From positions 6,948,534 through 7,012,533 of the forward strand of contig OX439132.1 in assembly GCA_949318235.1 (NCBI GenBank): a DNA stretch of 64,000 nt, in the 5' to 3' direction. The translations under genes were made by a program, and so were the position numbers. Shown in pieces: positions 23,806 to 39,282 of the stretch; position 1 is the first letter of the stretch, and the number at the start of each line of letters is the position of its first letter. Source of the DNA: Ecdyonurus torrentis (Eukaryota > Arthropoda > Insecta > Ephemeroptera > Heptageniidae). The notes beneath the pieces were generated by a model, which was given only the letters and a program-made list of their open reading frames with translations, did not search any database and had not been told where the DNA came from.

Positions 23806-24840
23806 TGAATAATAAATTTTTAGATGAAGATCTATGGCTCAAAAGTTAGAAAATTACAAAAACTTTCGCTAAATTTTGTTACAAAGTGAAATTTTAGCAG
23901 CTGTAAAAATGTTGAGAAAAATGCAATGTATCATAATAAATTACCTGACTTAAATTTTATGACGGTTATATAACAATTTTACTGATTAATTTTTCACTTT
24001 TTACTATAAATTTGACTTCAAAAGCTGCCATGTGACATTTTAAGTTGACAGTACTTAACTTTTATAATACAGTAGTAAAGTTAATACAAAGTTGATATTG
24101 TTGTAAGTTTTTATAAAATTTAAATATAACTGATATTATTGTTTCTCTTTGTTACAGGATTCCATAATCTACATCTTTGGAGAGAGAAAATAAGGTAATC
24201 TTTCTTACTCAACGTCAATCTTGGTGAAGGAAGGGATAAAAGTAATGTAATTAAAAGTCAACTTTACTTCATATACTTTGTAATCTAATATTGTATCATT
24301 AATGTGCAGCGGCAGGGAGTCTGTTTTTTAACACGTGGAACAGAAAAGTTGTGTAAAATAAATTAGAAAGATTATATGATAAGGGGAGAAAAAGTAGCTT
24401 CCAAAATAATAAATAAATACAATTAAAAAAAAGGAAATTTTTAGATTTTAATTCTGATTTTCTTTCATATTAAAAATTGTATTCTCATAATATGTTATAG
24501 AACATGTTATTCTTTAACATAAATTATTTTTAGCACTAATCGTTTTACTTTGTGCAAACAATTTAATGGATATATGGTATTTCGTGTAATAAATCGAGTA
24601 GAAAAGGGTGTTCATGTTCGGTAAAATGAACAACTTATCAGCAACAAGAGACGGTGTTACTATTTCTCCGATGCAACAACTTTTGGTAGCTATTTTTCTG
24701 CACTTTTTCATATTATGTATAAATATGAGAACGCACATACTTTATAAGTGCATTTATGCATATAAAAATGTTCTTAAAGAGATCCTGGCCTTTGTGATGA
24801 GACTATTTGTATACTAACAAACTGGAAAGAAAGCATGTAA

Positions 24841-24919
24841 AGTAGGCAACCTGTTTTACAATTTCTTTATTGTAGACCTAGATTTCATGACGTCATTTTA
24901 ATTCCTGAAGTTGCCTACT
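24841..24919. mobile_element. Short MITE with TAA duplication
   Basis: AGTAGGCAAC at the left and GTTGCCTACT at the right are perfect inverted repeats, each flanked by TAA (24838-24840 and 24920-24922). A 3-bp TAA/TWA target is typical of PIF/Harbinger elements. The 79-bp body contains a TGACGTCA. It is very short, so the superfamily is only suggested. Confidence 0.5.
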
Positions 24920-25577
24920 TAACAGTTTTTTAACTGCAGTTTGTAAGGGTTATCACAAAAGAGATGAGGTACATTATATGATGGTCCTAACTCATCAATT
25001 TTACATATTTTATTTATAATGTTTTGAGGACAGTATCTTTTTGAGAATGAGTTTTAATATAGAAGACTTGCAAAAAGTTGTTTAGTAAAAAGAATAAACA
25101 AACTTAGAGCCCAATAATGTAGTAACAAAAATTGCCAGCAAACCATTATGTCTCGATTTAACATACTAAAGTAAATACAAAGTCTGCGTACAATTCAGCC
25201 TCCTTATTTCTAAGATACTTTTATTATACGCATTACAAACTGAATTACTAAAATAGCTTACACAATTTTCATTAGTGTTTGCACTTAAGTTATTATGAAG
25301 CATTACTTTACATATATTACGTATGAATTTACGAATCGTATAATTATATAAAATTTCCTCAAGAAGTACATAGTTTAAATATATAGTTTTAGTCTGGTCA
25401 CACCATAGAGGATGTTAATATTTAAATACAATATATAAAGTTCTATTCTCTAATGACTCATATGTATATATACTGTATACACAGTAAGGTGAGCTAAAAG
25501 TTATTTTATTACATGGTCGTTAAAATGCATTAAACATATCACTCAGGTGTCCATCTCTCTATGAATATTAACAATGC

Positions 25578-25622
25578 TCTCTCTCTCTGTCTCTCTTTCT
25601 CACTCTCATTCTCTCTATTGTT
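25578..25622. repeat. Imperfect CT-rich tract
   Basis: CTCTCTCTCTCTGTCTCTCT with further interrupted CT units. Confidence 0.8.
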
Positions 25623-26891
25623 GGTTTATTGATAATACAATATTCTATAGATTAACCTCTATTTAAAAGTAGGGCATATTGTTTTAAAGACACCATAGTA
25701 TATTTAATGCTATCATAAATATTATTATTTATAATAAAAGGGTATATTCTCCCCCATCCCTTACCAGAAAGCACTTTTCATAGACTTATGAAATGTTGGG
25801 ATTTTGAACAGATGTTGTTTTCAGTGTTCACTTCTATATATAAAAATATATATGGAGAATGGTGTATCATTTCAGAGTTTACCGTTCTGTTGCATTATGT
25901 ATTACGTATATTTATTTTTATCTGCAAAATTATTATAGCCAAATGCCAATTTTTTAACTTTTTTTCTTTTAAAAGAATATCAATAAATCTAAATTTTTTT
26001 ATTGTTGTTTTATTGCATATTTAGAACAAATTTGATACTATATTATAGGCATTATAGGCAATTTAAAAATAGCGAATAAAAAATAGGTTTCAGTGTAATT
26101 GTTTCCCTGATAAGTATACATTTTTACACTTTTTGTTTTGGAAATCATACGTTCATTTAAAAAAAAAAAAAAAAAAAAAGTTGATATTTTAGGAAAAGTG
26201 TCGTCTTGTGTTACATTACATACCCTTAGCTCTATGATGAAAACAACTGTAAGTAAACTAATATTAAGGTATTAACAATATATTGCCATTTCTTTCTCTT
26301 TTTCTTTTATGACAAAAGTAGCAAATATTTAGGGGAAAAAAATGAGACAATTTACGAAAAATATTCCCTAAAGCATTCTTTTACTTTTAGAATTGTAGCC
26401 ATGTCTTTTATAAAAGTTGATTACAAAAATCTTGTTATTTTCTTTGAAGGTTGTGAAAAAGAAAGAAAGAAAGAAAATCCTTAGTGTGACTGATATTCTA
26501 TACGACACGAAACATCGTTAGTATTCTTGGAAAACTTTTCTACCAGTTTTATATATAACTTTAAGACTTGAAGATTAAAATCTTAATAAAGTCACTTTGT
26601 TGGGTTCTCACGAAAATTACATTGTGTAATAATTATCAAGTCACTTTGTGTGTTTTCGGTCTAGCCGCATGCAAATATTGTGTAAAATGGTATATTGTCA
26701 AAGGAACTAAGATTTGCAAAGTAATTTTGTGTAAATACTGTATATAGATTTTGCAAGCTTGCGTGATTTCACACTCACTTCGTATGTGAATTTATTATGA
26801 ATCATAATTATCATAAATAATGTTTATCGTGAAAGCTAAAATTATATTACAATTTATATTTATACGAAAATTATACTTTCATTTTATTTAA

Positions 26892-27210
26892 AGGAATAGA
26901 CCAGAAGAAAACATTTAGCTTTTATATCACAAAACACGTGATGTAAACAACATTAGTTTGTCTCAAACATCAACAATAGTGCCGTAGCAGTGATCAGAAT
27001 ATTTCAACTCATGCAACCCGCACAGCATTTTCATGCTAATTTTTTTACGGTTTCTGACGTCAGAAACATACAACTAGTATACTTTATAGTATATTTTCAC
27101 GCTCCCTTGTGGGGCCACATTAATATTCAGATAAAAATGATCATCAGTTTTGGAGATCCCATGTTGTGTTTAATCATTAACAAGAACACGTTTTCATGTG
27201 GTCTATTGCT
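26892..27210 (+). mobile_element. TTAA MITE family, copy A
   Basis: Begins AGGAATAGACCAGAAG after TTAA (26888-26891) and ends TGTGGTCTATTGCT; the right TTAA is mutated. The interior carries the family landmarks TATCACAAAACAC, GTTTGTCTCAAA, CATGCAACCC, GCACAGCATTTT, TTTCTGACGTCAGAAACA, TCACGCTC and GTTTTGGAGATCCCAT. It is 319 bp and non-coding; the open frame over it is a shadow of the repeat. The TTAA target is shared by piggyBac and Kolobok elements, so the parent superfamily is open. Confidence 0.9.
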
Positions 27211-27288
27211 TTTCACTTTTTTGATTTTTTCATAATTTTATAAGTAAATATATAAGCTAATTGATAAGAAAAAAAAATTTCATAAATA

Positions 27289-29411
<2,123 letters not shown>

Positions 29412-29415
29412 TTAC

Positions 29416-29756
29416 CTTTCATCCATTCGAAATCCACTGAGATCACTCCATGCACTCATACTACGTGCACGACCAGACGGTTGCCGAAGTGGTGATTTAT
29501 TTTCTGTAGCTGATGGCACTTGATGATGAAAACTAACTCTAAAATTTCTAGGAGATTGAGCACCAACCTCCTCATCATTTTTTAGCATTTTATACCAACC
29601 CCAACCTCTTTTTAACTTATATGCACTACCCCCACCCTTAGCACCTGGGGCGGGGGTAACTGTTACCCTAGGTAAATCATCATCATCATCTATTTCGTCA
29701 TCCCCTGATAGTTCTGCAACCCCCCCAAGATGACCTTCTTCATTATACCCCTCCAC
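29416..29756 (-). CDS. Probable protein-coding exon, product unidentified (partial)
   Basis: The best coding candidate in the window. The minus-strand frame is open for ~114 codons with a composition unlike the AT-rich background. It has Gly and acidic residues first, a cluster DDEIDDDDD (about residues 19-27), a Pro/Thr/Gly stretch, then KLKRGWGWYKMLKNDEE, and a basic, Ser-rich end with SPRNFRVSF, RQPSGRARSMSAW and DLSGFRMDE. The frame runs into a donor AAAG|GTAATA (GT at 29414-29415), so the exon should end at 29416 in phase 2. The left limit is uncertain: the frame opens from a stop near 29777 with no in-frame ATG and no good acceptor; 29756 is a GTG. It looks like a low-complexity N-terminal or linker segment of a larger protein; I recognise no family. 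Confidence 0.6.
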
Positions 29757-29759
29757 AAT

Positions 29760-30600
29760 TAATTTGTTAATGTCATTTTATTAGTTTAAATAATTGTTTA
29801 TAATTACGTACATTAACACTTTATTTATTTATTATTATTATTATTTTTTACTTATATTTCATGTGATATTAATACAATATTTATTTTTACTTTTTGAATG
29901 AAATTGTGTCACGAGATTGTCAACAACTGTTTATTTTTATTGATTACCTAGTAAATTTCCATTCACTATATAAAGTACCTGTGTGCTTTTTTTATCTCTA
30001 CCTTATTTACCAATTCACATTTCTTTCCCACTTGTCTGTGTAAAATACTTTTAACACTTTATAATTTTCTTCTCACTATAAAGATATGGTGTTGATTTAA
30101 TTATTAATTAAAGATTAATTACGAGATAATATTAATATTAAATGTGTAGTGTCATTGAAATTTTTTTCATTTTAATAATCTCCTGGATATATTTTAAAAA
30201 AAGAAGAAGTGAAATATTAATGAATATTATATGAGTATAGCATAAATGTTGTTTTAATTCTAAGGGACAATTTTCATTAAATTTCTTCTAAAATTCTTCT
30301 TAAGGATTAAGTGTAAGTGTTCTAAAAGACACTAAAAAATAAAGAAGAAGAAAAAAAATAACACTTATTAATATTTATTTTTTAACACTTATAAAAAAAA
30401 AAATAAAAAATATAAACACCAACTAGCAAGAAAGAAGAGAGAAAATACTATATATTATTTTTCTTGTGTGAAACACTTAAGATAGAAGAAGATGATAGAT
30501 TATAGAGAAAAGCACTACTAAGTACGTACACATAACAATACACAACACTGTAAACTATTGAAGAGTTTTTAGATATTATGTCATGCATGCACCAAAAACA
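29760..30600. other. AT-rich stretch upstream of the minus-strand exon
   Basis: No open frame of note; GAAGAA-rich and A-rich words lie around 30190-30360. If the exon is real this is probably its upstream intron or 5' region. Confidence 0.4.
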
Positions 30601-30840
30601 CCATAAGAAAGAGTACGATGTGGACGAGTAGTGTATGTATATCTGAAGTGAAAAGCAGGGCTACCAAACGAATAGAAGCAACATCAGCAGTGGGTAGCTG
30701 CAAGCAGGCACACCACAGTTTGTGTGAGAAGAGAGCTAAAGAGAGAAAGAGAGGAGAGAGAGAGAAACCCCTCCCATCGATCGCTTTTTGGTACCATGCA
30801 ACCCGGCATAAAACCCTATCTGCACGCTACACCCCGTGAA
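30600..30840 (-). promoter_or_regulatory. GC-richer patch, possible 5' exon or promoter of the minus-strand gene
   Basis: This ~240-bp patch is clearly richer in G+C than its surroundings and lies about 0.9 kb upstream of the minus-strand exon. On the minus strand it contains a pyrimidine-rich CT tract followed by an AG, which could serve as an acceptor or initiator environment, and two nearby ATGs (GCATGGTACC and CGATGGGAGG). Plus-strand open frames through it are shadows of the AG-rich tract. The promoter or UTR role is inference. Confidence 0.2.
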
Positions 30841-30849
30841 AATGTATCA

Positions 30850-32604
30850 TTACAAAATTTACTTATAAAATTACTAACAAGTGTATATGAAAGATATTAT
30901 ATATATATATATTTTTTCCCACATTTATACTATTATTTGTTATTGAAGTAGAGACAGGTATTTGAAGTTTAAAAATTAAATTTTACAAATTTTATGTGTG
31001 GATCTGTATTGATATCCAGTAAATTTAATATCAATGGACCTAGCTCTTATGGTGCTCCAACATGACAAGAACCACTCCTACTAAAAAGTCATTGTCGTTT
31101 GTTATGCTCAGGTGCATTTTGTGTTACTCTAAAGTGCAAAAAAACTATAGTATGAGGTCAGAATTTACCTCATAAACTTGTAGTATATTATACTCAGGAG
31201 GGTAGTTTTAAATAATAATTTAGTTTTCACCTTTATAGGAGTGAAACAAAATGTAAACAAAGAATTGATTAAGATAACGTAATTTTTAAGTTTGACTTTT
31301 TTTTTTTTTTTACTTTACTTTTATTTATTTATTTTGTTTATTTATTTATTTTTTGTATTTAATTTTTTTTAATGATTGTATTACAAATACTATTGGGAAA
31401 CAAGTCAGAGTATAATGCAGAGTAATTTTATTCCACCACGTATAAAATTGTATTTTGTTTGATGGTGATATCATTTAGTAGACTAGAATTCAGGAATATA
31501 TTATATTATATTTTTATAAATGATGGTAAATGACAATTTATAAATATTACCATTTTAAGGCCAAGGTACACCTTTTTTTTGTATAATATTATAAAAAAAA
31601 AATATTCATTTCCTTTTTTTTTTTTGTACAAGTTAATTGGCTTACAAAAAAAATCTTTAACTTTTAAATAAACATTCAACCTTTAAATTTTTTTTTTTCA
31701 ATTTCATTTCATACAATTTAGTCTGTAACGTGGAAAAAAAATTATTTAAATAAAAACGTACGTTAATTAGTTTGCGGTCGTTGGCTAAAATACCTCTTTT
31801 AATTTTGTTCATCAATTACCTTTCATATTAATTAAAAAAATAAAAAATAAAATATGCTTTAGAGCAGTTTTTTTATATAATTATAAAAATACCATATTAG
31901 GAAAAATCAAATTTATTTGCATATAATAAAAATTAAAGATTGTATCTAAATTTTAATTCTATTTTTAAAGATTAATACAAAAATGAGTTTCTATTTGATT
32001 TTAGTTTACGTGTTCTTGGTACAGTTTCAAAACGAGTAGAAATATTAAAATTAGTTCTCTCACTACAAACTCAGTTTGGGAACTCTGATGTGTACATTCA
32101 TACTTAAAGGTGACGTACAGAGCTAAAGTTTACACAAAAAAATATATGAAAAAAAAAAATAGCTTGAGATTGGAATGATATGCCAAAGATTTATTGTTAG
32201 ATACATTTCAAGTAAAAAATTCTAAAATTCTTTCAAATTGTAAGATCTTTTTAAATCAAATTTATTCTTTTTTACAGGATAAATTGTTGATTTGTTGATG
32301 GTTTCCCCAGACTTTATGAATGACGTCATAAGTTCTTTGTTTTGAATGTCTCGTCCTTTGTATTGTACGTCTGTGTAGTATTGTTTTTTGTATTCTAGCA
32401 TTACTACTTTCCTTCACAATCAATTAGAAATACTTCTAGACGTTTTTAATTCAGTTTCAAAAAGAAAATATAAAATTTGTTTATTTTTAATATTTGATAT
32501 CAAATCATACTTAATTGTTTATTTTTCTTCACAGATCTCAATCTAAAAGTTAAAAAAGTTTTTTTTTTATATAACTTTGGGATTCTTTAACGAGAAAAAT
32601 CAAT
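30850..32604. other. AT-rich non-coding stretch
   Basis: Poly-T runs near 31299 and 31616, TTTA-rich low complexity near 31320-31370, and one TGACGTCA at 32321. No gene seen. Confidence 0.5.
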
Positions 32605-32606
32605 TA

Positions 32607-32889
32607 AAGTTCCTAGAAAATACCAAGTACTCTCTACGAAACCGTTGAAAATCTCACTCAAATAGCATGCATTTGAATCGCAATCGTGACCTCTCAACAA
32701 TGAAAAAAAAAAAAAAAAAAAAAAAAAATCTTGTAGGGCTGTAAGCTGCAACCTCTAGTTAAACCTTAGTTATCTTTTTTTTAATTGTTGCAACAATCAA
32801 AATAACAACTTAACTACGGGTTAACTAGTTAGTTAGTGTCGCAGCTTATGGGGGGTAGAGTGAGAGTACTTGGTATTTTCTAGGGACTT
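32607..32889. mobile_element. Foldback MITE with TA duplication
   Basis: The left end AAGTTCCTAGAAAATACC and the right end (reverse complement AAGTCCCTAGAAAATACC) match for about 30 bp through CAAGTACTCTC, and inner parts pair again (AAGCTGCAACC with the GTCGCAGCTT region). TA flanks both ends (32605-32606, 32890-32891). 283 bp, including a 26-base A run. Tc1/mariner-type by target only. Confidence 0.8.
32703..32728. repeat. poly-A tract
   Basis: 26 A residues inside the foldback MITE. Confidence 0.9.
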
Positions 32890-32891
32890 TA

Positions 32892-34086
32892 GGGTAAATA
32901 ATAACAATCAGCTGTTAAAAGAATGATCGTCAACTTGCCTTAATTTAATGCACAGTAGTAATTTAAACTGAAATGAGCCCTAATATCTAACAATTACGGG
33001 AGTTCATTACGTATATTTTTGAATTAAATTTTTACGCTTATAACTTATAAGATTCAACGTATATTTTTTGAATCTTCAATGATAATTTCTATCACTGATA
33101 GCTGAAATAGAAAGGATTTATAAATATAAAATTTGATAACAATTGTAATAAATTAAAATACATAATATTGGACTTCTGTCCAATCCCTTTAAATAAAACT
33201 TTTAAAAATAGTATCACGTGACGAATTTTAGAGCACAAGATTTTATCATAAATTTCAAAATAATTTATAAATATAATATATATGATAATATATGTAATTA
33301 AATTTAGTACAAGATTAAAAGTTAATTTTCTAGTTACTTTATAACCTGCTTGCTTTTTTTATTTTATTTCTCAACATGTTGTTGTTGGCGTGAGTTGTTT
33401 TCTAGTACGTAATTTAAGCTTATCTAATATCAACCAGACTCCTGTTGCTTATCAATTTAAAATAAGTACATTGTGTATTACATGCAACTATTTTATTATA
33501 CAATTTTCAGAGAAAATATATTATATATAAAGAGACAAGGTACTCTAATTTTACTCAATATGATGAGGAAGGTAATTGCATTTTCCATTAATGTACTTTT
33601 AGTAGCTCTATTGTGACGTTATACATATGGCTACATAACTTTTTTAGTACGGTTATAATTGAGTTGTGGTCTTAAATATACCCACAATGTGTGTACCCAA
33701 TATGTACTTATCTGGGTTCCAATTATCAGTTCTAATAAGTGCGTCAATATGGAGAAGCTATGAAAAACATAAATGTATGCTTCATAAGATCAATGCTACG
33801 TTTTGTTTTGTTTTCAACCTAACTTTTTAAACTCATCTAGGGAGTTTTGAATTAGGAATTTTTATCAAGGCTACAAGATACCATAATAACAGATAATCAT
33901 AATTTATAATACTATCGCCTTATTATTATTTTTTTTTTATAAATAGATAACGCAATAGTCTTTAAAATTCCACAATTTGGAGACATTTAACTTTTAAAGA
34001 AGATTTAAAGACACGTTCGGAACAATATTTACACTATATGCTCAGAAAATATAAATTATGTAAATTACGCTGCATAATTCTTATAT
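32892..34086. other. AT-rich non-coding stretch
   Basis: I see no gene, long repeat or RNA gene. Confidence 0.5.
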
Positions 34087-34088
34087 TA

Positions 34089-34302
34089 GCTCGTTCTGTA
34101 AACTACACACAAATATTGAGGCAGCTTCGAAATGTTCCTTTTTTATGAACAGCTAATTAAGACGTCATTACCTGTTTACTACTGTTTATACATATGGTCG
34201 ATCATTGTTATTTCTTCTTTTAGAACTTTTAAATTGATAAGAATGAAAGAAACTTCCCAAAAAAAGTTCCAGTCTCAATATGCGACTCACATTTATCGGC
34301 TC

Positions 34303-34348
<46 letters not shown>

Positions 34349-34420
34349 ACGAATGAACGTGTCTTTTTGTTGGTCAGCCAATCACTGTTATTGAAATTTA
34401 CTTTACTTTACAGAACGAGC
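34089..34420. mobile_element. Probable TA-flanked MITE
   Basis: GCTCGTTCTGTAAA at the left is matched by TTTACAGAACGAGC at the right, each flanked by TA (34087-34088 and 34421-34422). The inverted repeat is short (~14 bp) and the interior does not fold further. It holds a 42-base A run. Confidence 0.55.
34304..34345. repeat. poly-A tract
   Basis: 42 A residues; it gives a spurious poly-lysine frame. Confidence 0.95.
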
Positions 34421-34424
34421 TATT

Positions 34425-35402
34425 GAAGAACATATATGTTGCTATTATCTAATAGCATAAAGTATAAATAATGTTATTATTTATAATAATAAATATATAA
34501 TGTTCCTGCATTGAGCAAACTTATAGTTATTATTTTATTACTTATTTACCTTTATCTGTGTGAAATAAATTTGATTACATGGAAAATTGACAGTTTAGAA
34601 TGAAGATTGCATGTAAAAAAATTATTTCACATTAAAAACATTTCATCATGTGAACAAGGCTATATTCTAACCATAACTTTTAATTTTATTAATAAAATAC
34701 TAACACAAAATTTCTAAAACTATTGTAAAACTTACATTGCAATATATTTTTCACTATTTTTCATTGTTATACTATAGAGAAGTAAATCAAATCTGTAGTC
34801 TGAAAATTACTTTGTTCATTATTTTTTTAAAACCTGGATCATTTCCAGAATTTTAAAACTTGTCCAAGTACTAATTACTATGTTACGATGACATCATTGC
34901 AGTTATATTTGAGCTACAGAATTCTACAGCAACCAAATTTGCGAGAGCTCCCAAGTCGATAAATTCTCACTGTGTTGTACTGCAAGTATTTGCCGCACTA
35001 TTGAACGTATTTGATTTGCAAATTCATGCGTATCGTATACAAGCATAATTAATTACATACCCCAAGAGAGAGTTTATCTCCACAATGCAAATTTTATAAT
35101 ATATACGTTGCAGATATATTGGCTTGTTTATAATATTTTTGACCACGTTAAAATGTCACAAAAATTAATTGAACCATAAGTTATAATACTGTGACTTTTT
35201 ATTCTTCTGCTATAATATTTTTAGTCAAGTTTGATTGCTTTTTTTAAAATTTACAAACCGAATAAAATTGTTAATATTTCCCGTTAATGAATATGTATAT
35301 TGTGTTATAGATTTATGTGTCAACACTTTATTAGATAGAAGAATAGAATATATTTTAAGGCTTTAAGATGAGATGTAAAACAAGGTAGCAAGCGAGAGAA
35401 AG

Positions 35403-35406
<4 letters not shown>
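34425..35406. other. AT-rich non-coding stretch
   Basis: Nothing recognisable. Confidence 0.5.

Positions 35407-35471
<65 letters not shown>
35407..35471. repeat. (AG)n microsatellite
   Basis: About 32 AG units. Confidence 0.95.
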
Positions 35472-35477
<6 letters not shown>

Positions 35478-37594
35478 ATTTCTCTGCAGGTATTACCATA
35501 TTAACCGCAATTGCAAGTTGTCTTTCAAACATTTTAAATAACCAGGAGTTGGGTGAGGATGAAGTTGGACTTAATCTTATGCAGCTTTTTTTTTATTTTT
35601 TTTTATTTTTTTTAATCTTATAGTGGAATGTATAATAATTTAAAACTATAGAAAGAACCGTCGCTTATTTTTTCGTTCTTATTATTTCCTTTTATGCAGA
35701 GTATTATAAATAATACCAAGATTGCGAGTTTTTACTTTTCTTTCGTCTAACTGAAATAACGTTTGTATATTTTTTTATCTCTGGTCTCTTGGATTACTTA
35801 TTTAAAACATGAACGAGTTACTACACAATATTTTTTCAACGTTTGCGTATTTTTTTTTTGTATACTGTATGTATACATTGGAGCACACACTTTTTATTAT
35901 ATTTCTTTCTATACATTATATTGTTTCTTTTTATTATTATTTACATTTTTGGCATTTTTATGTTTGTTTCCGGGCGTTTTCAAAAAGTACATTTATTGTT
36001 TAAAACCTTGATAAATGTATGTAATTTAAAAATGTCCTTATATAAAGTAGCAGCATTGTAATTTTAAAACTATTCTTTGTCTTCAAAGGTAAAATATTTT
36101 TCAGTTTGTATACAATCAACATTTCTTGCCTTTGAGATGGTAATTATTTTTACATTAATTACATTTTAAATGTCTATCTCTACAGTATCTGCCAATATTA
36201 AGGTCATATTATTATATATATTTCAAATGATCAATGCCCCAGATGGAATTTATATTTCTTATTGTTCACACACAGTTCACATAAAGTTACGTGAGAGAAA
36301 AGCACGCACCATACATAAACTTGACCGTGAATATTTTGGCAACTTTCCATACACAATTTTTACGACTCTCTTTGTATAAATACACGAACAAATACCACAA
36401 CTTGTTATTATATCGTATAGAAGAATTTTATTAACAAATATTTTTGGCTAATCACCAACAAATAAATTTAATCCCAATAATATCGTGATGAAAAGTAAAA
36501 CATTTTTAATATCAAATATTGCTAAACACAAATTAAATATCCTTTTACCCATCTTTCATCCCAAACAAATCATCTTATTTCCAACTTTTTTTTTTTTTTT
36601 TTTAAGTATTGATTTCTTTTGAAATAAACACTTTATTTTTTGCAATAAAATTGTATACATATTCAAAGCATTATGTTAACATATTCATGTAGTACTCAAG
36701 AAAAAAAAATCTTTACTTATAAAACTTCTAAGGCATCTGTTACCATTACGCTGAAGGGATTTTTTCTTTTCTTTCGTTGAGGAGAAAAAAAATCTCAAGA
36801 AAATCGATATAAATATATTTTTTGCTCTGAAAGTCAAACTCACTTGACACATAAATATTTAAAAGTAGATTTGGACATTAGACCTTTTTTTTTTTTTTTT
36901 TTCTTCTTCTTCTTCTTTTTCTTTATTTTTGCAAGAAAAGGGTTGTAAGAGCAGACTATTTTTTTGTTACTATATTTCTCTAGTCTTTGAATTTAGTGTC
37001 ACTGTAAAGGACTTTTTGTAGGACTGTAAGTCAGATACAGACGATTAATTTCGATTTTCAAAAGAATTGAAACAATTTACAGCTTAAAGTTAAAAACACT
37101 TTAATGTAAATTCCTTTACTTTCTGTACTTATAAATTTAATTTCGTTACATAAAATAATAATTAATGCAATGCCTATAAGAAATGCTCATATAATAGAAT
37201 AGCTTATTAGTAAAAAGAAAACGAAATATTTCATTCTAAAAAGTAATAAATATAATGAAGATTGTGTATCTCTCTTGTCAGTTAAAAGCTGATTGGCTTA
37301 AGCTGTGTCTACTTAAATTGTATTTGTGGAGTAAATTGAGTGGAATAAGGATGCAAGTTGTGTTGCAATTTTTTCGACTCTATTCTGAGCTTATTTATTT
37401 TCTAAGTTAATAAAAATCTTTTCGCATCTTGAACTTTTGTGGCATTTGCTTGCTAACTTTTTGTTTGTTTTACTTTTCAGAAACTCTGTATTGCGTATAT
37501 TTGTTATAAGTGAAATTATCACAAGCGTGACAAATGGGCTAGGTTTATAGCAGCAGAAGAAACACTCGCAGTGTTTGTGATAACTTCATATACA
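35472..37594. other. AT-rich non-coding stretch
   Basis: Overlapping short hydrophobic frames near 35763-36061 and one at 36170 are chance readings of T-rich DNA. Also a poly-T near 36585-36603 and a TTC-rich tract at about 36883-36930. No gene is supported. Confidence 0.5.

Positions 37595-37647
<53 letters not shown>
37595..37647. repeat. (AT)n microsatellite
   Basis: About 26 AT units. Confidence 0.95.
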
Positions 37648-37650
<3 letters not shown>

Positions 37651-38060
37651 AGCTTTATCAAATAGGTCTTAGAATTAACATAAAATATAAAAATTTATCC
37701 ATAAAAACTTTTGATTTGTGGGTTTAGTATGATGTTATAATGATATAAAATTATAAATATGCAAGATGCAATGGATTTTTATTTTATAATTTCATTCCAT
37801 CAAAATGCAAGAATATCGTAAGTATTTACTGTATGAGTAAAACTGCAATGTTTTACTTCTTCAACAACAAAGAAGGCCAAATATACACGGAATACAGGAA
37901 AATACATTCAAAACTAAACATGTATAATGTACAATACAAGTAATAAAAATGACACTATATTTATTTTCATATTTATTATAAATTATCAATTGAAATGTTT
38001 TTATTCCTTCTTTAAATAGAATACCTCACATTTCTTCCAAAGATTTTTGTCCTTTTAAAA

Positions 38061-38065
<5 letters not shown>

Positions 38066-38146
<81 letters not shown>
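38066..38146. repeat. (AG)n microsatellite
   Basis: About 40 AG units. Confidence 0.95.
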
Positions 38147-38149
<3 letters not shown>

Positions 38150-38429
38150 ATAATGTTTGCTTCTTATTTAATCAAATTTCAAAGAAATAGCAATATAATA
38201 AGTCATATCATTTTTTTTTGTCGGAAAAAAAAGTTAATAAATTGAAACACGAGTATTTTGTCCAATATGGAAATACATTAATTTGAAGAGCTTGTAAAAT
38301 GAGATAAAATAATTTCCCCGTTGGGTTTTTAGTTACAAGGAATTTAGATAGATATAAATTTTAACTAAAGTGCAGTTTTTGTAGCTTACATTCTAAGCAA
38401 AATTATTAATGAAATAAATGGCAAAAGTT

Positions 38430-38453
38430 TTTTTTTTTTTTTTTTTTTTTTTT
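38430..38453. repeat. poly-T tract
   Basis: About 24 T residues. Confidence 0.9.
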
Positions 38454-38645
38454 ACATTTTGTGTTTGTACTTTGTATGTACATCAAGATTATAGATTTTA
38501 TTACGTTCATGACTTTTACAGTGCAGAACATGTCACATTACAAACACAAATACTTAATATTAAAATATAATAATACTAATAAAACATTTTACTGTTCATT
38601 GGTGACAAGAAAATAATTGATATTATAAAACATTTTTTCTATTAA

Positions 38646-38982
38646 AGCCATATAGACCACATAAAACAACATGTGCTTTTTAATGAATAAACACGAAATA
38701 GGATCTTCAAAACTGATGACAATTTTTACCAGAATGTTAATGTAGCCCCACGAGAGAGAGTGAAAAAACTGTAAAGTATGCAATTTAAGTGACTATTCAT
38801 GTTTATGACGTCAGAAACATGCAAAAACTAGTATGAAAATGTTGTGCGGGTTGCATAAATTGAATTTTCTTATCACTGCTACGGGGCTACTGTTGGGTTT
38901 TGAGACAAACTAATGTTATTTATGTAAATCCCATCAAGTGTTTTGTGATATAAATTCTTATGTTTTTCTCTGGTCTATTTCT
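38646..38982 (-). mobile_element. TTAA MITE family, copy B
   Basis: Reverse orientation. It begins AGCCATATAGACCACAT after TTAA (38642-38645) and ends CTGGTCTATTTCT before TTAA (38983-38986). The interior repeats the family landmarks in reverse, including GACGTCAGAAACATGC, TGTTGTGCGGGTTGCAT and TGTTTTGTGATATAAAT-like words. 337 bp with an intact duplication. Confidence 0.95.
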
Positions 38983-39282
38983 TTAAATATTCTTGCAACT
39001 TAGTTGCAACGTAAATATTGTTGAAAAAATAAAATATTGTTTGTAATGTAATGTTTCATTCAAAAAATTATTTTAATATTTTTATATAATAAAAAGACAG
39101 GGATTAAATAAAGTAAACAACAATAACAACGCTTAAGCATATTTTTCACAATTAAAATTATTTGTACCGGATTAAAATTTTATTCGATATTTAACTAAAA
39201 AAAAGTTGTTTATTTTATTTCTGTTTGTAAAGAAAAGCACACGATAAATAAGACTACACAAGTAGCAATAAAAATCAACCTA

